Below, piece after piece: positions 1-8,280 of a stretch of DNA of 64,000 bases (position 1 is its first letter; every line of letters begins with the position of its first letter). The notes under the pieces were generated by a model. That model saw only the letters and a list, made by a program, of their open reading frames with translations. It was not told the origin of the DNA and did no database searches. The translations under genes and the position numbers were made by a program. Location: the NCBI RefSeq assembly GCF_001665785.1, contig NZ_LZSO01000048.1, forward strand, positions 62,001-126,000. The letters run 5' to 3'. The stretch comes from Mycolicibacterium peregrinum (GTDB lineage: Bacteria > Actinomycetota > Actinomycetes > Mycobacteriales > Mycobacteriaceae).

Positions 1-619
1 CACGCAGGGCCAGAAGTTCAAGAAGCACGGCATCCGCGCCTCCCACACCGCCGAGGTGGTGCTCGACAACGTCCGCCTGTCCGAGGATCTGATCCTGGGC
101 GGTCGGGAGAAGTTCGAGGAGCGCATCGCCCGCGTGAAATCGGGCGCCTCCGCCGGCGGCCAGGCAGCGATGAAGACATTCGAGCGCACCCGGCCCACAG
201 TGGGCGCGATGGCGGTCGGCGTCGCCCGCGCCGCCTACGAATACGCACTCGATTACGCCTGCCAACGTGAGCAATTCGGCCGCAAGATCGGCGAGTTCCA
301 GGCCGTCGCCTTCAAGCTCGCCGACATGAAGAGCCGTATCGACGCCGCCCGGATGCTGGTGTGGCGCGCGGGCTGGATGGCCCGCAACAACCAGCCCTTC
401 GACAACGCCGAGGGCTCGATGGCCAAGCTGGTGGCCAGTGAGACCGCGGTTTACGTGACCGATGAGGCGATCCAGATCCTCGGCGGCAACGGCTACACCC
501 GCGACTACCCGGTCGAGCGGATGCACCGCGACGCCAAGATCTTCACGATCTTCGAGGGCACCAGCGAGATCCAGCGTCTGGTGATCTCCCGGGCCATCAC
601 CGGCCTGTCGATCCGGTAG
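1..619 (+). CDS. acyl-CoA dehydrogenase, C-terminal part (5' end outside window)
   Basis: The reading frame is open from the first bases, so only the last ~205 residues are present. They carry the C-terminal helical half of an acyl-CoA dehydrogenase: the RTRPTVGAMAVGVARAAYE helix, the CQREQFG segment and the terminal EGTSEIQ motif. In this family the Glu of that motif is often the catalytic base or lies near it, but I cannot confirm which residue is the base here. The enzyme would oxidise acyl-CoA to enoyl-CoA with FAD in beta-oxidation or a related catabolic route. It resembles mycobacterial FadE proteins, but the particular paralogue cannot be assigned from the fragment. Confidence 0.93.
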   Translation, partial: TQGQKFKKHGIRASHTAEVVLDNVRLSEDLILGGREKFEERIARVKSGASAGGQAAMKTFERTRPTVGAMAVGVARAAYEYALDYACQREQFGRKIGEFQAVAFKLADMKSRIDAARMLVWRAGWMARNNQPFDNAEGSMAKLVASETAVYVTDEAIQILGGNGYTRDYPVERMHRDAKIFTIFEGTSEIQRLVISRAITGLSIR

Positions 620-629
620 GTAGCAGCGG

Positions 630-896
630 CTACTTGCCGGTGCGCTCGCGGTGCTTGCACCCGGGCCAGCAGCAGGGTCGCCGCTGCCCCTCTTCCAACT
701 CCTCCTGCGTCCGGCGGATCCGTCGCTCGCGCGTCACCTGCTGCTTGGCGTCCTCGACCCAGCAGATGAACTCGTTTCGCGCGAGCGGCGTGATATCCCG
801 CCACGCCTCCAGTGCTGTGGCATTTCCGATCAGCGCCTCACGCAGGTCTGCCGGCAACTTGTGCACGACCCCGCCAGGCACCCGTTGGCCAGTCAC
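630..896 (-). CDS. small YdeI/OmpD-associated-type protein with C-terminal Cys cluster
   Basis: This 88-residue protein starts at a GTG and runs convergent to the acyl-CoA dehydrogenase gene, 10 bases apart. The LPADLREAL and AWRDITPLARNEFICWVEDAK segments match the small 'YdeI/OmpD-associated' (bacteriocin-protection) proteins common in actinobacteria. It ends in a basic tail with PCCWPGCKH, a possible metal-binding knuckle. No enzymatic role is established. No strong ribosome binding site precedes the GTG, so the start is less certain than the gene. Confidence 0.7.
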   Translation of the reverse strand: MTGQRVPGGVVHKLPADLREALIGNATALEAWRDITPLARNEFICWVEDAKQQVTRERRIRRTQEELEEGQRRPCCWPGCKHRERTGK

Positions 897-1095
897 CCGG
901 CCAGGTTAAGCCCCGCAGCTCAGCAACACAGTTGCGACACGACATTGCCCTTACCGTGACCTTAGAAGGGTCTTATTTTTCTTAGAGTTGGTGTACGGTG
1001 GGTTGCCAGGGGCGGTTGTGAGCACGGCCACACCGTGTAATCGCAGGTCAGGTTTTCCCGACCAGCCGCCTCGCAGTGACGGAAAGGAACCCGAC

Positions 1096-1764
1096 ATGCA
1101 GCCTGCAGCAGCCACCCGGATCGCTCTTGTCACCGGTGCATCGCGGGGTATCGGCGCCGACGTCGCACAGCAGCTCGCCGGCCCGGACACCCACGTGGTC
1201 GTCAACTACCGCGAGAAGGCCAAACGCGCCAACATGGTCGTCGACGCCATCCGACACGCGGGCGGCCGCGCCTCCACCCTTGGGGCCGACATCACCGACG
1301 AGGCTGCCGCCGCCGCGATGATCGAGCGCGTGGGCCGCGAGTTCGGCCGCCTCGACGTCCTGGTGCTCAACGCGTCGACCGGGCTGCAGCTGGGCACCGA
1401 TCCGGGCTACGCGATGCGGCTGAACCGCGATGCCCAACGCCGGCTGGCCAAGCTGGCGCTGCCACTGATGCCGGTGGGCGGTCAGATCGTCTTCGTCACC
1501 AGCCATCAGGCCCACTTCTACCCGAACAAGGCCGTGCCTAAGGGTTACGCGGCGACTGCCGCGAGCAAGCGCGCCGGCGAGACCGCGCTCTATGCCATGC
1601 GTTCGGAATTCGACCGGCGGGGAATCGATTTCACCGTGGTGTCAGGTGAGGTGATGTCCGACCGCGAGTTGGCGACGACCATCGCTCGGGCCGCGTCCGC
1701 GCCGTACCCGTCCGGGATCGTCTACGCCGGCGGGCCCGACTTTCTGTGCCAGATGTCGGCCTGA
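1096..1764 (+). CDS. SDR-family oxidoreductase with shifted Tyr-Lys spacing
   Basis: The 222-residue protein begins at an ATG preceded by GGAAAGGAA. It has the Rossmann TGASRGIG motif at residues 14-21, the LVLNAS segment in place of NNAG, and a catalytic-type Ser in VFVTSHQ. The usual YxxxK dyad is absent: the Lys of AASKRAGE is preceded by Thr at minus four, while a Tyr lies at minus seven. From memory, related actinobacterial SDRs share this TSHQAHF...Y(x6)K layout, so it looks like a subfamily trait and not damage. Substrate unknown. It faces the tartrate dehydrogenase-like gene tail to tail. Confidence 0.85.
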   Translation: MQPAAATRIALVTGASRGIGADVAQQLAGPDTHVVVNYREKAKRANMVVDAIRHAGGRASTLGADITDEAAAAAMIERVGREFGRLDVLVLNASTGLQLGTDPGYAMRLNRDAQRRLAKLALPLMPVGGQIVFVTSHQAHFYPNKAVPKGYAATAASKRAGETALYAMRSEFDRRGIDFTVVSGEVMSDRELATTIARAASAPYPSGIVYAGGPDFLCQMSA

Positions 1765-1786
1765 CAAATAACAGTTCGCTCAAAAC

Positions 1787-2881
1787 CTACTGCGAGCCAG
1801 CAGCATTCGCCTGCAACTGATCGCGGACCGCGTCTCCCAAAGCGCTCGTAGTTGCGGTTCCACCCATGTCGGGGGTCAGGATGTCGCCGCCGCGGGCCAG
1901 CACGTCTTCGACGGCTTTCAGGATCGCCGCTGCGGCGTCGGGTTCTCCGAGGTGGTCGAGCATCAATGACGCGCTCCAGATCTGCCCGATGGGATTGGCC
2001 ACACCACGTCCGGCGATGTCGGGCGCGGAACCGTGAACCGGTTCGAACAGACTCGGAAATCGCCGTTCCGGGTTGATGTTTCCGCTGGGAGCGATGCCGA
2101 TGGTGCCGGTGCACGCGGGCCCAAGGTCGGACAGGATGTCCCCGAAGAGGTTGCTCGCGACGACGACGTCGAACCAGTCGGGGTGCAGAACGAAATTCGC
2201 CGCGAGGATGTCGATGTGGAACTTGTCCACGTCGACATCCGGGAACCGCTTGCTCATCTGCTCGACGCGCTCGTCCCAGTACGGCATTGTGATCGAGATA
2301 CCGTTGCTCTTCGTCGCAGAGGTCAGGTGCCTGTCGGGTCGGCGTTGAGCAAGCTCGAACGCATATTTGAGGATCCGGTCGACGCCGACTCTGGTCATCA
2401 CCGTTTCTTGCACCACCGTCTCGCGGTCCGTGCCCTCGAACATCCTGCCGCCGATACTTGAGTACTCGCCCTCGGTGTTCTCCCGGACGACGACGAAGTC
2501 GACGTCGCCGGGCCCTCGGCCGGCCAGCGGACTTCGCACCCCCGGCAGCAATTTGACCGGCCGCAGGTTGACGTACTGGTCGAAGTGCCGACGGAACTGC
2601 AGGAGGCTGCCCCACAGCGAAATATGGTCGGGGACAACGTCCGGCCAGCCGACGGCACCGAAGAACAGCGCGTCGAACCGGCCCAGCTCGTCGAACCATC
2701 CGTCGGGCAGCATGGCGCCGGTGGCGGTGTAGTACTCGGCGCACGCGTAATCGAACTGCTCATAGTCGATGGCGAAACCGAAGGCGGCCGCCGCCGACTC
2801 CAGCACCTTGAGGCCCTCGGGGACCACTTCCTTACCGATACCGTCGCCTGGGATCACTGCAAACCGGTGGGTGGTGGTCAT
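1787..2881 (-). CDS. tartrate dehydrogenase-type beta-decarboxylating dehydrogenase
   Basis: This 364-residue protein belongs to the isocitrate/isopropylmalate/tartrate dehydrogenase family. Visible marks are IPGDGIG (residues 10-16), ENTEGEYS (134-141, substrate loop), the catalytic Lys of SATKSNG (about 191), NLFGDILSDLGP (244-255, metal-binding Asp residues) and GSAPDIAG (284-291, NAD site). The long substrate loop and overall length fit tartrate dehydrogenase better than LeuB. It would oxidise tartrate or D-malate with NAD and a divalent metal. The gene stands alone on its strand; no dedicated regulator adjoins it. Confidence 0.9.
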   Translation of the reverse strand: MTTTHRFAVIPGDGIGKEVVPEGLKVLESAAAAFGFAIDYEQFDYACAEYYTATGAMLPDGWFDELGRFDALFFGAVGWPDVVPDHISLWGSLLQFRRHFDQYVNLRPVKLLPGVRSPLAGRGPGDVDFVVVRENTEGEYSSIGGRMFEGTDRETVVQETVMTRVGVDRILKYAFELAQRRPDRHLTSATKSNGISITMPYWDERVEQMSKRFPDVDVDKFHIDILAANFVLHPDWFDVVVASNLFGDILSDLGPACTGTIGIAPSGNINPERRFPSLFEPVHGSAPDIAGRGVANPIGQIWSASLMLDHLGEPDAAAAILKAVEDVLARGGDILTPDMGGTATTSALGDAVRDQLQANAAGSQ

Positions 2882-2918
2882 TCCGCCACCCTACGTTTTG
2901 GCGATTGGCTGCCAACGA

Positions 2919-2953
2919 AAGCGAGGGGCACCCGGTGTGGGTGCCCCTCGCTT
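2919..2953 (-). terminator. strong hairpin between tartrate dehydrogenase and a small secreted-protein gene
   Basis: Two perfectly complementary 15-base arms (2919-2933 and 2939-2953) flank a 5-base loop. The hairpin lies 8 bases past the stop of the small secreted-protein gene and upstream of the tartrate dehydrogenase start. It lacks a long T-run, as is usual for mycobacterial terminators. It most likely ends the small gene's transcript. Confidence 0.8.
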
Positions 2954-2961
2954 GTCGGGTG

Positions 2962-3129
2962 TCAGCGGCCGTTGCCGAACGTCGATGTGACGACACCGCT
3001 GCTCGCGTGCTGCTGAATGTCGTGCACCCACTGGTGATGGGTGATGTCCGCCTGCGCCGGGGCCGCCAGGCCGACGATGGCGGCGGCGAAACCGGTGGCG
3101 ATCATGCTCGCAAAACCAAATTTCTTCAT
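2962..3129 (-). CDS. short secreted protein of unknown function
   Basis: This is a 55-residue precursor with a clear Sec signal peptide: MKK, a hydrophobic stretch, then AAPAQA before a cut near residue 28. The mature part is only about 27 residues. The ATG at 3127-3129 is chosen because AAGGG lies at the right distance upstream; an ATG six codons earlier is possible. A strong hairpin follows the stop, which supports a real transcribed gene. The mature peptide has no cysteines and I do not recognise a family. Confidence 0.65.
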   Translation of the reverse strand: MKKFGFASMIATGFAAAIVGLAAPAQADITHHQWVHDIQQHASSGVVTSTFGNGR

Positions 3130-3321
3130 GTCGAAGCCCTTCGTCATGGGCGTTCGAGCCGTGGCGTGAGTGTCGCGGTTCGGACGTCTCGTCCACCGGT
3201 TCGGGGATTTCCTACCCGGTCTGGCTGTCACAACGCACTGGTCAGAGCCGTTAATTCCGCTGGCAGAAATTGACCGGCGGTTGGCAGCAATCACCAACCC
3301 ATGACGGGTCCGGGCAGGATC

Positions 3322-4065
3322 TCAGCGCGTCGCGGCCAGTACGGCAAGCTCGGTACGGGTCCGGCAACCCGTCGTCGCCAGCGCCCGGCTGACGTACTTC
3401 TTGACGGTGTCCTCGGTCAGGCACAACGTCGTCGAGATCTGCGCATTGGTCTGCCCGCGGGCCAACAATGCGACGACATCGCGCTGCCGCTGCGGCAGTT
3501 GCGCCAGCGGATCCACCCGGGCCGCGGGCATCAGCGGACGCGCCAGGCCGCGTAGGCGCCGGCACAGTAACCGCAGCGCCGAGGCGTCCCGCGCATCGAC
3601 CGCATCCGGATCCGGATCGAACAGCCCGAGCAGACCGTGCGCAGCACCGCCGATCGGGAATGTGAACGCGTTGCACGACTGCAGGCCGGCCCGATGCAGA
3701 AACTGCTCGACGTAGGCAGCGGCCGACGCGGGCACCGCCAGCTCTCGCAGGCTGACCGACCCCGCCGTATGCAGCTGCCGCAACGCGATCGGGGTGGCGA
3801 AGACATCGTGCCCGCGCCATTTGGCCATGTAGTCGTCCAGCAGCGCATTGTCGTAGTCGGTGGTGATGGGATCGGTATCCGCGAACGCGCCCGCCACGGT
3901 CGGCCCGGCGAAGAACGTGACCCCGCGGACCTCGAACACTTCACTGATTGCGTCCACGACCGCCCGTCGGAACTCAGGGAAGTCAGCCGCGTCGTCGCAG
4001 GCGTCGAGTACCGCGAACACCTTCTCGTAGTCTGCGACCTGCAGCTCGGCCGTGGCACGCCTCAC
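3322..4065 (-). CDS. LuxR-type transcriptional regulator
   Basis: A 247-residue protein with GTG start. Residues 187-245 form a LuxR/GerE helix-turn-helix (LPQRQRDVVALLARGQTNAQI, then TEDTVKKYVSRAL). The N-terminal ~170 residues look like a GAF-type sensory region with no phospho-acceptor receiver domain, so it probably senses a small molecule. It is divergent from the LLM monooxygenase gene across 109 bases and is the obvious candidate to control it. Confidence 0.87.
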   Translation of the reverse strand: MRRATAELQVADYEKVFAVLDACDDAADFPEFRRAVVDAISEVFEVRGVTFFAGPTVAGAFADTDPITTDYDNALLDDYMAKWRGHDVFATPIALRQLHTAGSVSLRELAVPASAAAYVEQFLHRAGLQSCNAFTFPIGGAAHGLLGLFDPDPDAVDARDASALRLLCRRLRGLARPLMPAARVDPLAQLPQRQRDVVALLARGQTNAQISTTLCLTEDTVKKYVSRALATTGCRTRTELAVLAATR

Positions 4066-4163
4066 TCGACGAGTAAACGACGACGGGCGCCGAATTGTCC
4101 ACCTTCGTGCACTGTTCGCGACGGAGCCACGGGACTAGCTTTCTGGCAAGCACACTTCGCGGC

Positions 4164-4170
4164 AAGGAGG
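4164..4170 (+). promoter_or_regulatory. ribosome binding site deciding a GTG start
   Basis: AAGGAGG lies 4 bases before the GTG at 4175 and fixes the start of the LLM oxidoreductase gene. Confidence 0.85.
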
Positions 4171-4174
4171 CCCC

Positions 4175-5338
4175 GTGTCCCGACTCCGGTTCGGTTATTT
4201 CATCGCCCCGTTCCATCGGCCCGGCATCAACCCCACGTTGGCGCTGCACCGGGATCTGGAGTTCGTCGAGCATCTCGACGCCCTCGGATACGACGAGGTC
4301 TGGATCGGCGAACACCACTCGGCGGGTAGCGAGATCATCAGCTCACCCGAGGTGTTCATCGCCGCAGCGGCCGCCCGGGCCAAGCGGATCACGTTCGGCA
4401 CCGGCGTGATCTCGCTGTCGTACCACAACCCGCTGTGGGCGGCCGACCGGTTGATGCTGCTCGACCACCTCACCCACGGCCGCATCATCGGCGGCGTCGG
4501 GCCGGGCTCCCTGCCCACCGACTCGGCCATGATCGGGCTGAACCCCACCGACACCCGCGAACTCCTTGAGACCAACCTGGACATCATGGTGCGCCTGCTC
4601 GCCGGAGAGACGGTGAGCGCCAAGACCGCCACGCACGAATTGTTCGATGCCAAACTGCAATTGGCACCGTACTCCGAGCGCGGGATCCCACTGTCGGTCG
4701 CTGCAGTAGCGTCTCCGACCGGCGCGCGGCTGGCGGGCAAGCACGGCATCGGGTTGCTGTCGATCGGCGCGACGTTGAGCGAGGCCGGTTTCGATGCGCT
4801 GGCGCATCACTGGAACATCGCCGAGGAGCGTGCCGCGGCGTTCGGCAACACGATCGACCGCCGCAACTGGTCGCTGGTCGGACCGTTCCACGTCGCCGAA
4901 ACAGATGCGCAGGCCCGCGCCGAGGTCCGCCACGGCATCGAGGCGTGGTTCAACTACTTCCAGAAGGTCGCGGCCTTCCCGCAGATGACCATGCCGGGCG
5001 ACACCGTCGACGGAATGATCGACACGATCAACGAACGTGGCGCCGGCGTGATCGGAACACCGGAACGGGCGCGCGCGCAGGTACAGCGGCTATGGGAGCA
5101 GTCCGGCGGTTTCGGATCCATGTTGCAGATGGCCGCCGACTGGGCCGATCCCGTCGCCACCCGACGCTCGGCGGAACTGTTCGCCGAAGAGGTCATGCCG
5201 CACTTCCAGGGGCAGGCCCAGCCCACCCTGGACGCCGCAGCGCGTGCCGGGCAGGTGCGTGACGGGCTGGCCCAGTCTCAGATCGACGCGATCGCGCATA
5301 TGGCGCAGAAGTACGAGGCTGAAAAGGCTGACAACTAA
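4175..5338 (+). CDS. LLM-class flavin-dependent monooxygenase (limonene monooxygenase-like)
   Basis: The 387-residue protein is a bacterial luciferase-like TIM-barrel oxidoreductase. Marks include the N-terminal FGYFIAPFH strand, the GEHHSAGSEI loop after the second strand, and TGVISLSYHNPLWAADRL. Length and motifs resemble FMN-dependent limonene 1,2-monooxygenases and alkanal monooxygenases that need a reductase partner; no reductase gene adjoins. With the following VOC and Rieske genes it suggests breakdown of a cyclic or terpenoid compound, but the substrate is inference. Confidence 0.87.
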   Translation: MSRLRFGYFIAPFHRPGINPTLALHRDLEFVEHLDALGYDEVWIGEHHSAGSEIISSPEVFIAAAAARAKRITFGTGVISLSYHNPLWAADRLMLLDHLTHGRIIGGVGPGSLPTDSAMIGLNPTDTRELLETNLDIMVRLLAGETVSAKTATHELFDAKLQLAPYSERGIPLSVAAVASPTGARLAGKHGIGLLSIGATLSEAGFDALAHHWNIAEERAAAFGNTIDRRNWSLVGPFHVAETDAQARAEVRHGIEAWFNYFQKVAAFPQMTMPGDTVDGMIDTINERGAGVIGTPERARAQVQRLWEQSGGFGSMLQMAADWADPVATRRSAELFAEEVMPHFQGQAQPTLDAAARAGQVRDGLAQSQIDAIAHMAQKYEAEKADN

Positions 5339-5454
5339 ACAGTTTCGCGAAGCGTCGGCGCATCGTTTTCCACCGCTGGGCTGCTTCTCCGTAGGCATCG
5401 CGACCCGGAGGTGGAAAACGGCGCGTGCAGCCCCTTCACAGCGTGGCTTGGGAG

Positions 5455-5471
5455 TACTACATTCTGTAGTA
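5455..5471. promoter_or_regulatory. BlaI/MecI-like palindrome upstream of the VOC gene
   Basis: TACTAC and GTAGTA flank the five bases ATTCT, giving a near-perfect 17-base palindrome 20 bases before the VOC start. Its TACA...TGTA core resembles operators bound by BlaI/MecI/CopY-family repressors. A BlaI gene is present at 23683-24057, so cross-regulation is possible; a local TetR site cannot be excluded. Confidence 0.5.
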
Positions 5472-5491
5472 GATAACTCTTAGGGGGCCGG

Positions 5492-6043
5492 ATGCGGTGG
5501 CGGGGTGTAAGTCATGTCGAGTTCGCGGTCTTGGACTACGACGAATCGATCAAGTTCTACGACGCGATGTTGGGCTGGCTCGGGTACCACAGCTTCTCCT
5601 CGTTGAACATGGAGTACCAGTCGATCTACTACATGACGCGATTCGTCAACCCGCACAGCTACATCGGGATTCAGCCCGCATTCACCGGCGACAAGCTCAC
5701 CCATACCGACCAGGCCGTCGGGATCAACCACATCGCACTGTGGGCCCGAAACCGCAAGGAAGTAGACCGGTTTCATCGCGAGTTCCTGATCGCCCGGGGC
5801 ATCCCGGTAACAGACGAGCCCAAGGACTACCCGCAGTACTGGCCCGGCTATTACGCGGTGTTCTTCGACGACCCGATCAACGGCATCCACTGGGAGTTGG
5901 CCTGGGTGCCGAAAGTTCCATCCCCGCGACAGATCTGGTCTTTCTACCGGACCATGCGGGCCTTCGGTAAGCAGCGACCCAACCTCGCGAACTCGGTGCC
6001 CGGCATCACGCTGCAGGCGATGCGGACGCTGCCGGGAAAGTGA
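5492..6043 (+). CDS. VOC (glyoxalase/dioxygenase fold) protein
   Basis: A 183-residue protein. The HVEFAVLDYDESIKFYDAML start, the central GINHIALWA and the FFDDPINGIHWELAW end outline the paired beta-alpha-beta-beta-beta units of the vicinal oxygen chelate fold, with His near residue 8, His near 80 and Glu near 134 as probable metal ligands. VOC proteins include lyases, ring-cleaving dioxygenases and isomerases; this one cannot be placed further. It sits 10 bases from the convergent Rieske oxygenase gene, which fits a catabolic role. Confidence 0.83.
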   Translation: MRWRGVSHVEFAVLDYDESIKFYDAMLGWLGYHSFSSLNMEYQSIYYMTRFVNPHSYIGIQPAFTGDKLTHTDQAVGINHIALWARNRKEVDRFHREFLIARGIPVTDEPKDYPQYWPGYYAVFFDDPINGIHWELAWVPKVPSPRQIWSFYRTMRAFGKQRPNLANSVPGITLQAMRTLPGK

Positions 6044-6052
6044 CCGTCACGC

Positions 6053-7216
6053 TCACGCCAGCGCGACACCCAGTTCCTCGGCGAACACCTTGATCATGTG
6101 CTGAACCGCAATTTCGTTGCGGCCGATGATCATATGGTCATGCTGACCGTGCCGGACCCCTTGCCCACACTGCGGCAGCATGGCGAAGTCCTCATCACGC
6201 ACCGCAGCGTGAACACCTTCGTAGACCGCGTCATAGCCGGCCCGCATGTCGTCAGTCGTCGCCGGGATCCGGCCCATCCAGCTGTGCCGGACCGTGCAGC
6301 GGGTGGGCTCCCCTTCGGGCAGCATGTCGATGATCTCCACACCGACCGGGCTGTTCGCCAGGATGAGGTTGGGATACACCCAGTAGATGACACCCATGTT
6401 GGCCGACGGGTCGAATGAGGCACTCGGATCATCGGAGAGATTCTTGATCCAGTTGAACGGGAAGCCGATTCGGTGATGCTTGCCGAACTCGTCGTAGATG
6501 GCGGTGTTCGGCAGGGTGTTCTGCCCGATCAGGCTCTCACCGTGGACGAACGGGAAGTGGTAGCCCTCCGCGAACGCCTCGAGCGCACCTTTCCACGACA
6601 CTTCCGAGGAGAACTCGCGGTCGGTGTGATAGCCGTAGGCCTCGTAGTTCCATTGCGCCAGTTCGGGACCGAGCGGGCCCAGGTGAGCGTCGAGGTCGAT
6701 GGTCGCGTCCGCGGTCAGCACGGCCCAGACAAAGCCGTGACGCTCCTCGGACGGCAACTCCACCAGCCCGTATTCGGCGGGATCCATCGAGTCGAAGCCC
6801 GCCTTGCCCGGCACCATGAACAACTCACCGGTGTTGCGGTAGGTCCATGCGTGATACGGGCAGACGAACCGTGGCGCGTTGCCTGATCCGCAGGCCGGCA
6901 TGGCACCGCGGTGACGGCAGTAGTTGAGGAACACGTGGCTGGCGCCGGTGCGGTCCCGGGTGACCAGCAACGAGTCCCCGAGCACCAAGCGGACGACGAA
7001 GTCGTTCTTCTCGGCGATCTGAGCCGACGGCACGATCGCCAGCGGGACCCGGCGCAGGATCTGGGATTCCTCGATCTCGGTGATCTTCGGGTCGCGGTAG
7101 TAGTGCAGGGGCACCTTCAGCACCCGGTCTGCCATATCCGTCGTCCCATCGACGGCATGCCGCAGAGCGCGACGGGTCAGTTCTTCATCGGTGCTGCTCA
7201 CCGGGACGACAGTCAT
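6053..7216 (-). CDS. Rieske-type aromatic ring-hydroxylating oxygenase, alpha subunit
   Basis: The 387-residue protein has a Rieske [2Fe-2S] domain with Cys100-x-His102 and Cys119-x2-His122, followed by a catalytic domain with the mononuclear iron histidines in EGYHFPFVH (His220, His225). It would hydroxylate or demethylate an aromatic or cyclic substrate using electrons from a separate reductase. No reductase, ferredoxin or small subunit is nearby, suggesting a single-component terminal oxygenase fed from elsewhere. It is divergent from a TetR gene across a palindromic operator. Confidence 0.92.
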   Translation of the reverse strand: MTVVPVSSTDEELTRRALRHAVDGTTDMADRVLKVPLHYYRDPKITEIEESQILRRVPLAIVPSAQIAEKNDFVVRLVLGDSLLVTRDRTGASHVFLNYCRHRGAMPACGSGNAPRFVCPYHAWTYRNTGELFMVPGKAGFDSMDPAEYGLVELPSEERHGFVWAVLTADATIDLDAHLGPLGPELAQWNYEAYGYHTDREFSSEVSWKGALEAFAEGYHFPFVHGESLIGQNTLPNTAIYDEFGKHHRIGFPFNWIKNLSDDPSASFDPSANMGVIYWVYPNLILANSPVGVEIIDMLPEGEPTRCTVRHSWMGRIPATTDDMRAGYDAVYEGVHAAVRDEDFAMLPQCGQGVRHGQHDHMIIGRNEIAVQHMIKVFAEELGVALA

Positions 7217-7225
7217 GAGCTGACC

Positions 7226-7247
7226 ATACAGTGACCATCGACTGTAT
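7226..7247. promoter_or_regulatory. TetR-type operator in divergent promoter
   Basis: ATACAGT (7226-7232) and ACTGTAT (7241-7247) are a perfect 7-base inverted repeat with an 8-base spacer. It lies between the Rieske oxygenase and TetR starts and would let the repressor control both. Confidence 0.72.
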
Positions 7248-7285
7248 TGTCAAGATCTGGACGCCGATCGTGGGACGATCGACGG

Positions 7286-7906
7286 ATGCGCAGGCACGGC
7301 TGGTCGGGAGACATTCCCGCCGACGACGACGAAGCCGTCCGCCGCATCATCGGTGCGGCCCGGCAGGCGATCGATGCGCGCGGCACTGTGAGCGTGTCCG
7401 AAGTGGCCCAGACACTCGGGGTGACCCGCCAGACGATCTACCGCTACTTCCCCACACTGGAGAGCCTCATGGCCGCCACCGCCGTGTCGTCGGTGGACGG
7501 CTTCCTCGATCGCCTGGCCGCGCAACTGGGATCTATCACCGACCCCAGCGAAGCCGTCGTCGAAGGCATCGCCTACACCGCGGAGCAGATTCCGCACGAC
7601 CGATATCTCAGCCTGGTCCTGCAGCCCGGCAAGGCCAGCGCGTTCACGGCGGGAGTTACCTCTGACCTCGCCATCGAATTCGGCAAGTCGATTCTGCGCA
7701 GATTCGACATCGATTGGGCCACAGTTGGATTCGACGGAGATGCGCTCGATCAGCTGGTCGAGTTCATGCTGAGGACCCTGCAGTCGTTCATCATCGATCC
7801 CGGTGGACCGTCGCGTCGCGACACGGGACTGCGTACCTACCTACGGGATTGGGTGGCGCCGGCCGTTTCGGCCCGCACGACCTACCCGTCGTCGCCGGCC
7901 CCGTGA
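7286..7906 (+). CDS. TetR-family regulator, probable repressor of the Rieske oxygenase
   Basis: A 206-residue protein from an ATG. The N-terminal helix-turn-helix is VSEVAQTLGVTRQTIYRYFP at residues 39-58; the rest is a helical ligand-binding domain without a recognisable ligand class. A TTG start 13 codons earlier would sit on the operator and is less likely. Its last 25 bases overlap the convergent lipoprotein gene, and the C-terminal residues are encoded in the DNA repeat that also encodes that lipoprotein's tail. Confidence 0.88.
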   Translation: MRRHGWSGDIPADDDEAVRRIIGAARQAIDARGTVSVSEVAQTLGVTRQTIYRYFPTLESLMAATAVSSVDGFLDRLAAQLGSITDPSEAVVEGIAYTAEQIPHDRYLSLVLQPGKASAFTAGVTSDLAIEFGKSILRRFDIDWATVGFDGDALDQLVEFMLRTLQSFIIDPGGPSRRDTGLRTYLRDWVAPAVSARTTYPSSPAP

Positions 7907-8280
7907 TTCGGATTAGTGCAGATCGTGCCCTCACACGGCACATCTGAGCCGTCACCATTGGGGTTTGGCATCACCGCCCCGCCGTTCTCATCCGGATTGT
8001 CACCGGCCCCGTGATTCGGATTAGTGCAGATGGTCCCCTCACACGGCACCATCGAACCGTCCCCATTCGGATTGGGCATCATCCGCTGCGTGGTTTGCCC
8101 AGGTCCGGCGGGCGCCGGCGCGGTGGCCGGAGACTTGACCGGGCCATGCTGACTGGAAGTGGACTCGGCCGGGACGGGGCTGGTGGTCGGGGCCTGATCA
8201 GTCGACGAGCTGCTGCATGCGGCGACACCAAAGACCGCCAGTGCAGCCGCGGCCGCGGCCATACATCGCACGAGCTTCAT
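7882..8280 (-). CDS. lipoprotein with two tandem 27-residue repeats
   Basis: A 132-residue precursor with a lipobox (GVAAC) placing the lipidated Cys at residue 22. A Ser/Thr/Pro-rich linker follows, then two near-identical 27-residue units at residues 68-94 and 104-130, each with MPNPNGDG, VPCEGTIC and TNPNHGAGD. Each unit has two Cys that could form an internal disulfide, and an Asn/Asp/Gly-rich start that could bind a cation. The family is unknown to me. It is probably anchored on the outer face of the plasma membrane. Confidence 0.8.
   Translation of the reverse strand: MKLVRCMAAAAAALAVFGVAACSSSSTDQAPTTSPVPAESTSSQHGPVKSPATAPAPAGPGQTTQRMMPNPNGDGSMVPCEGTICTNPNHGAGDNPDENGGAVMPNPNGDGSDVPCEGTICTNPNHGAGDDG
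7891..7973. repeat. direct repeat copy 1 within the lipoprotein gene
   Basis: This is the first of two ~83-base units offset by 108 bases (the other is at 7999-8081). They match at most positions, consistent with a recent tandem duplication encoding the 27-residue unit. Confidence 0.75.
7999..8081. repeat. direct repeat copy 2 within the lipoprotein gene
   Basis: This is the second copy of the ~83-base unit found at 7891-7973, separated from it by 25 bases. Confidence 0.75.
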
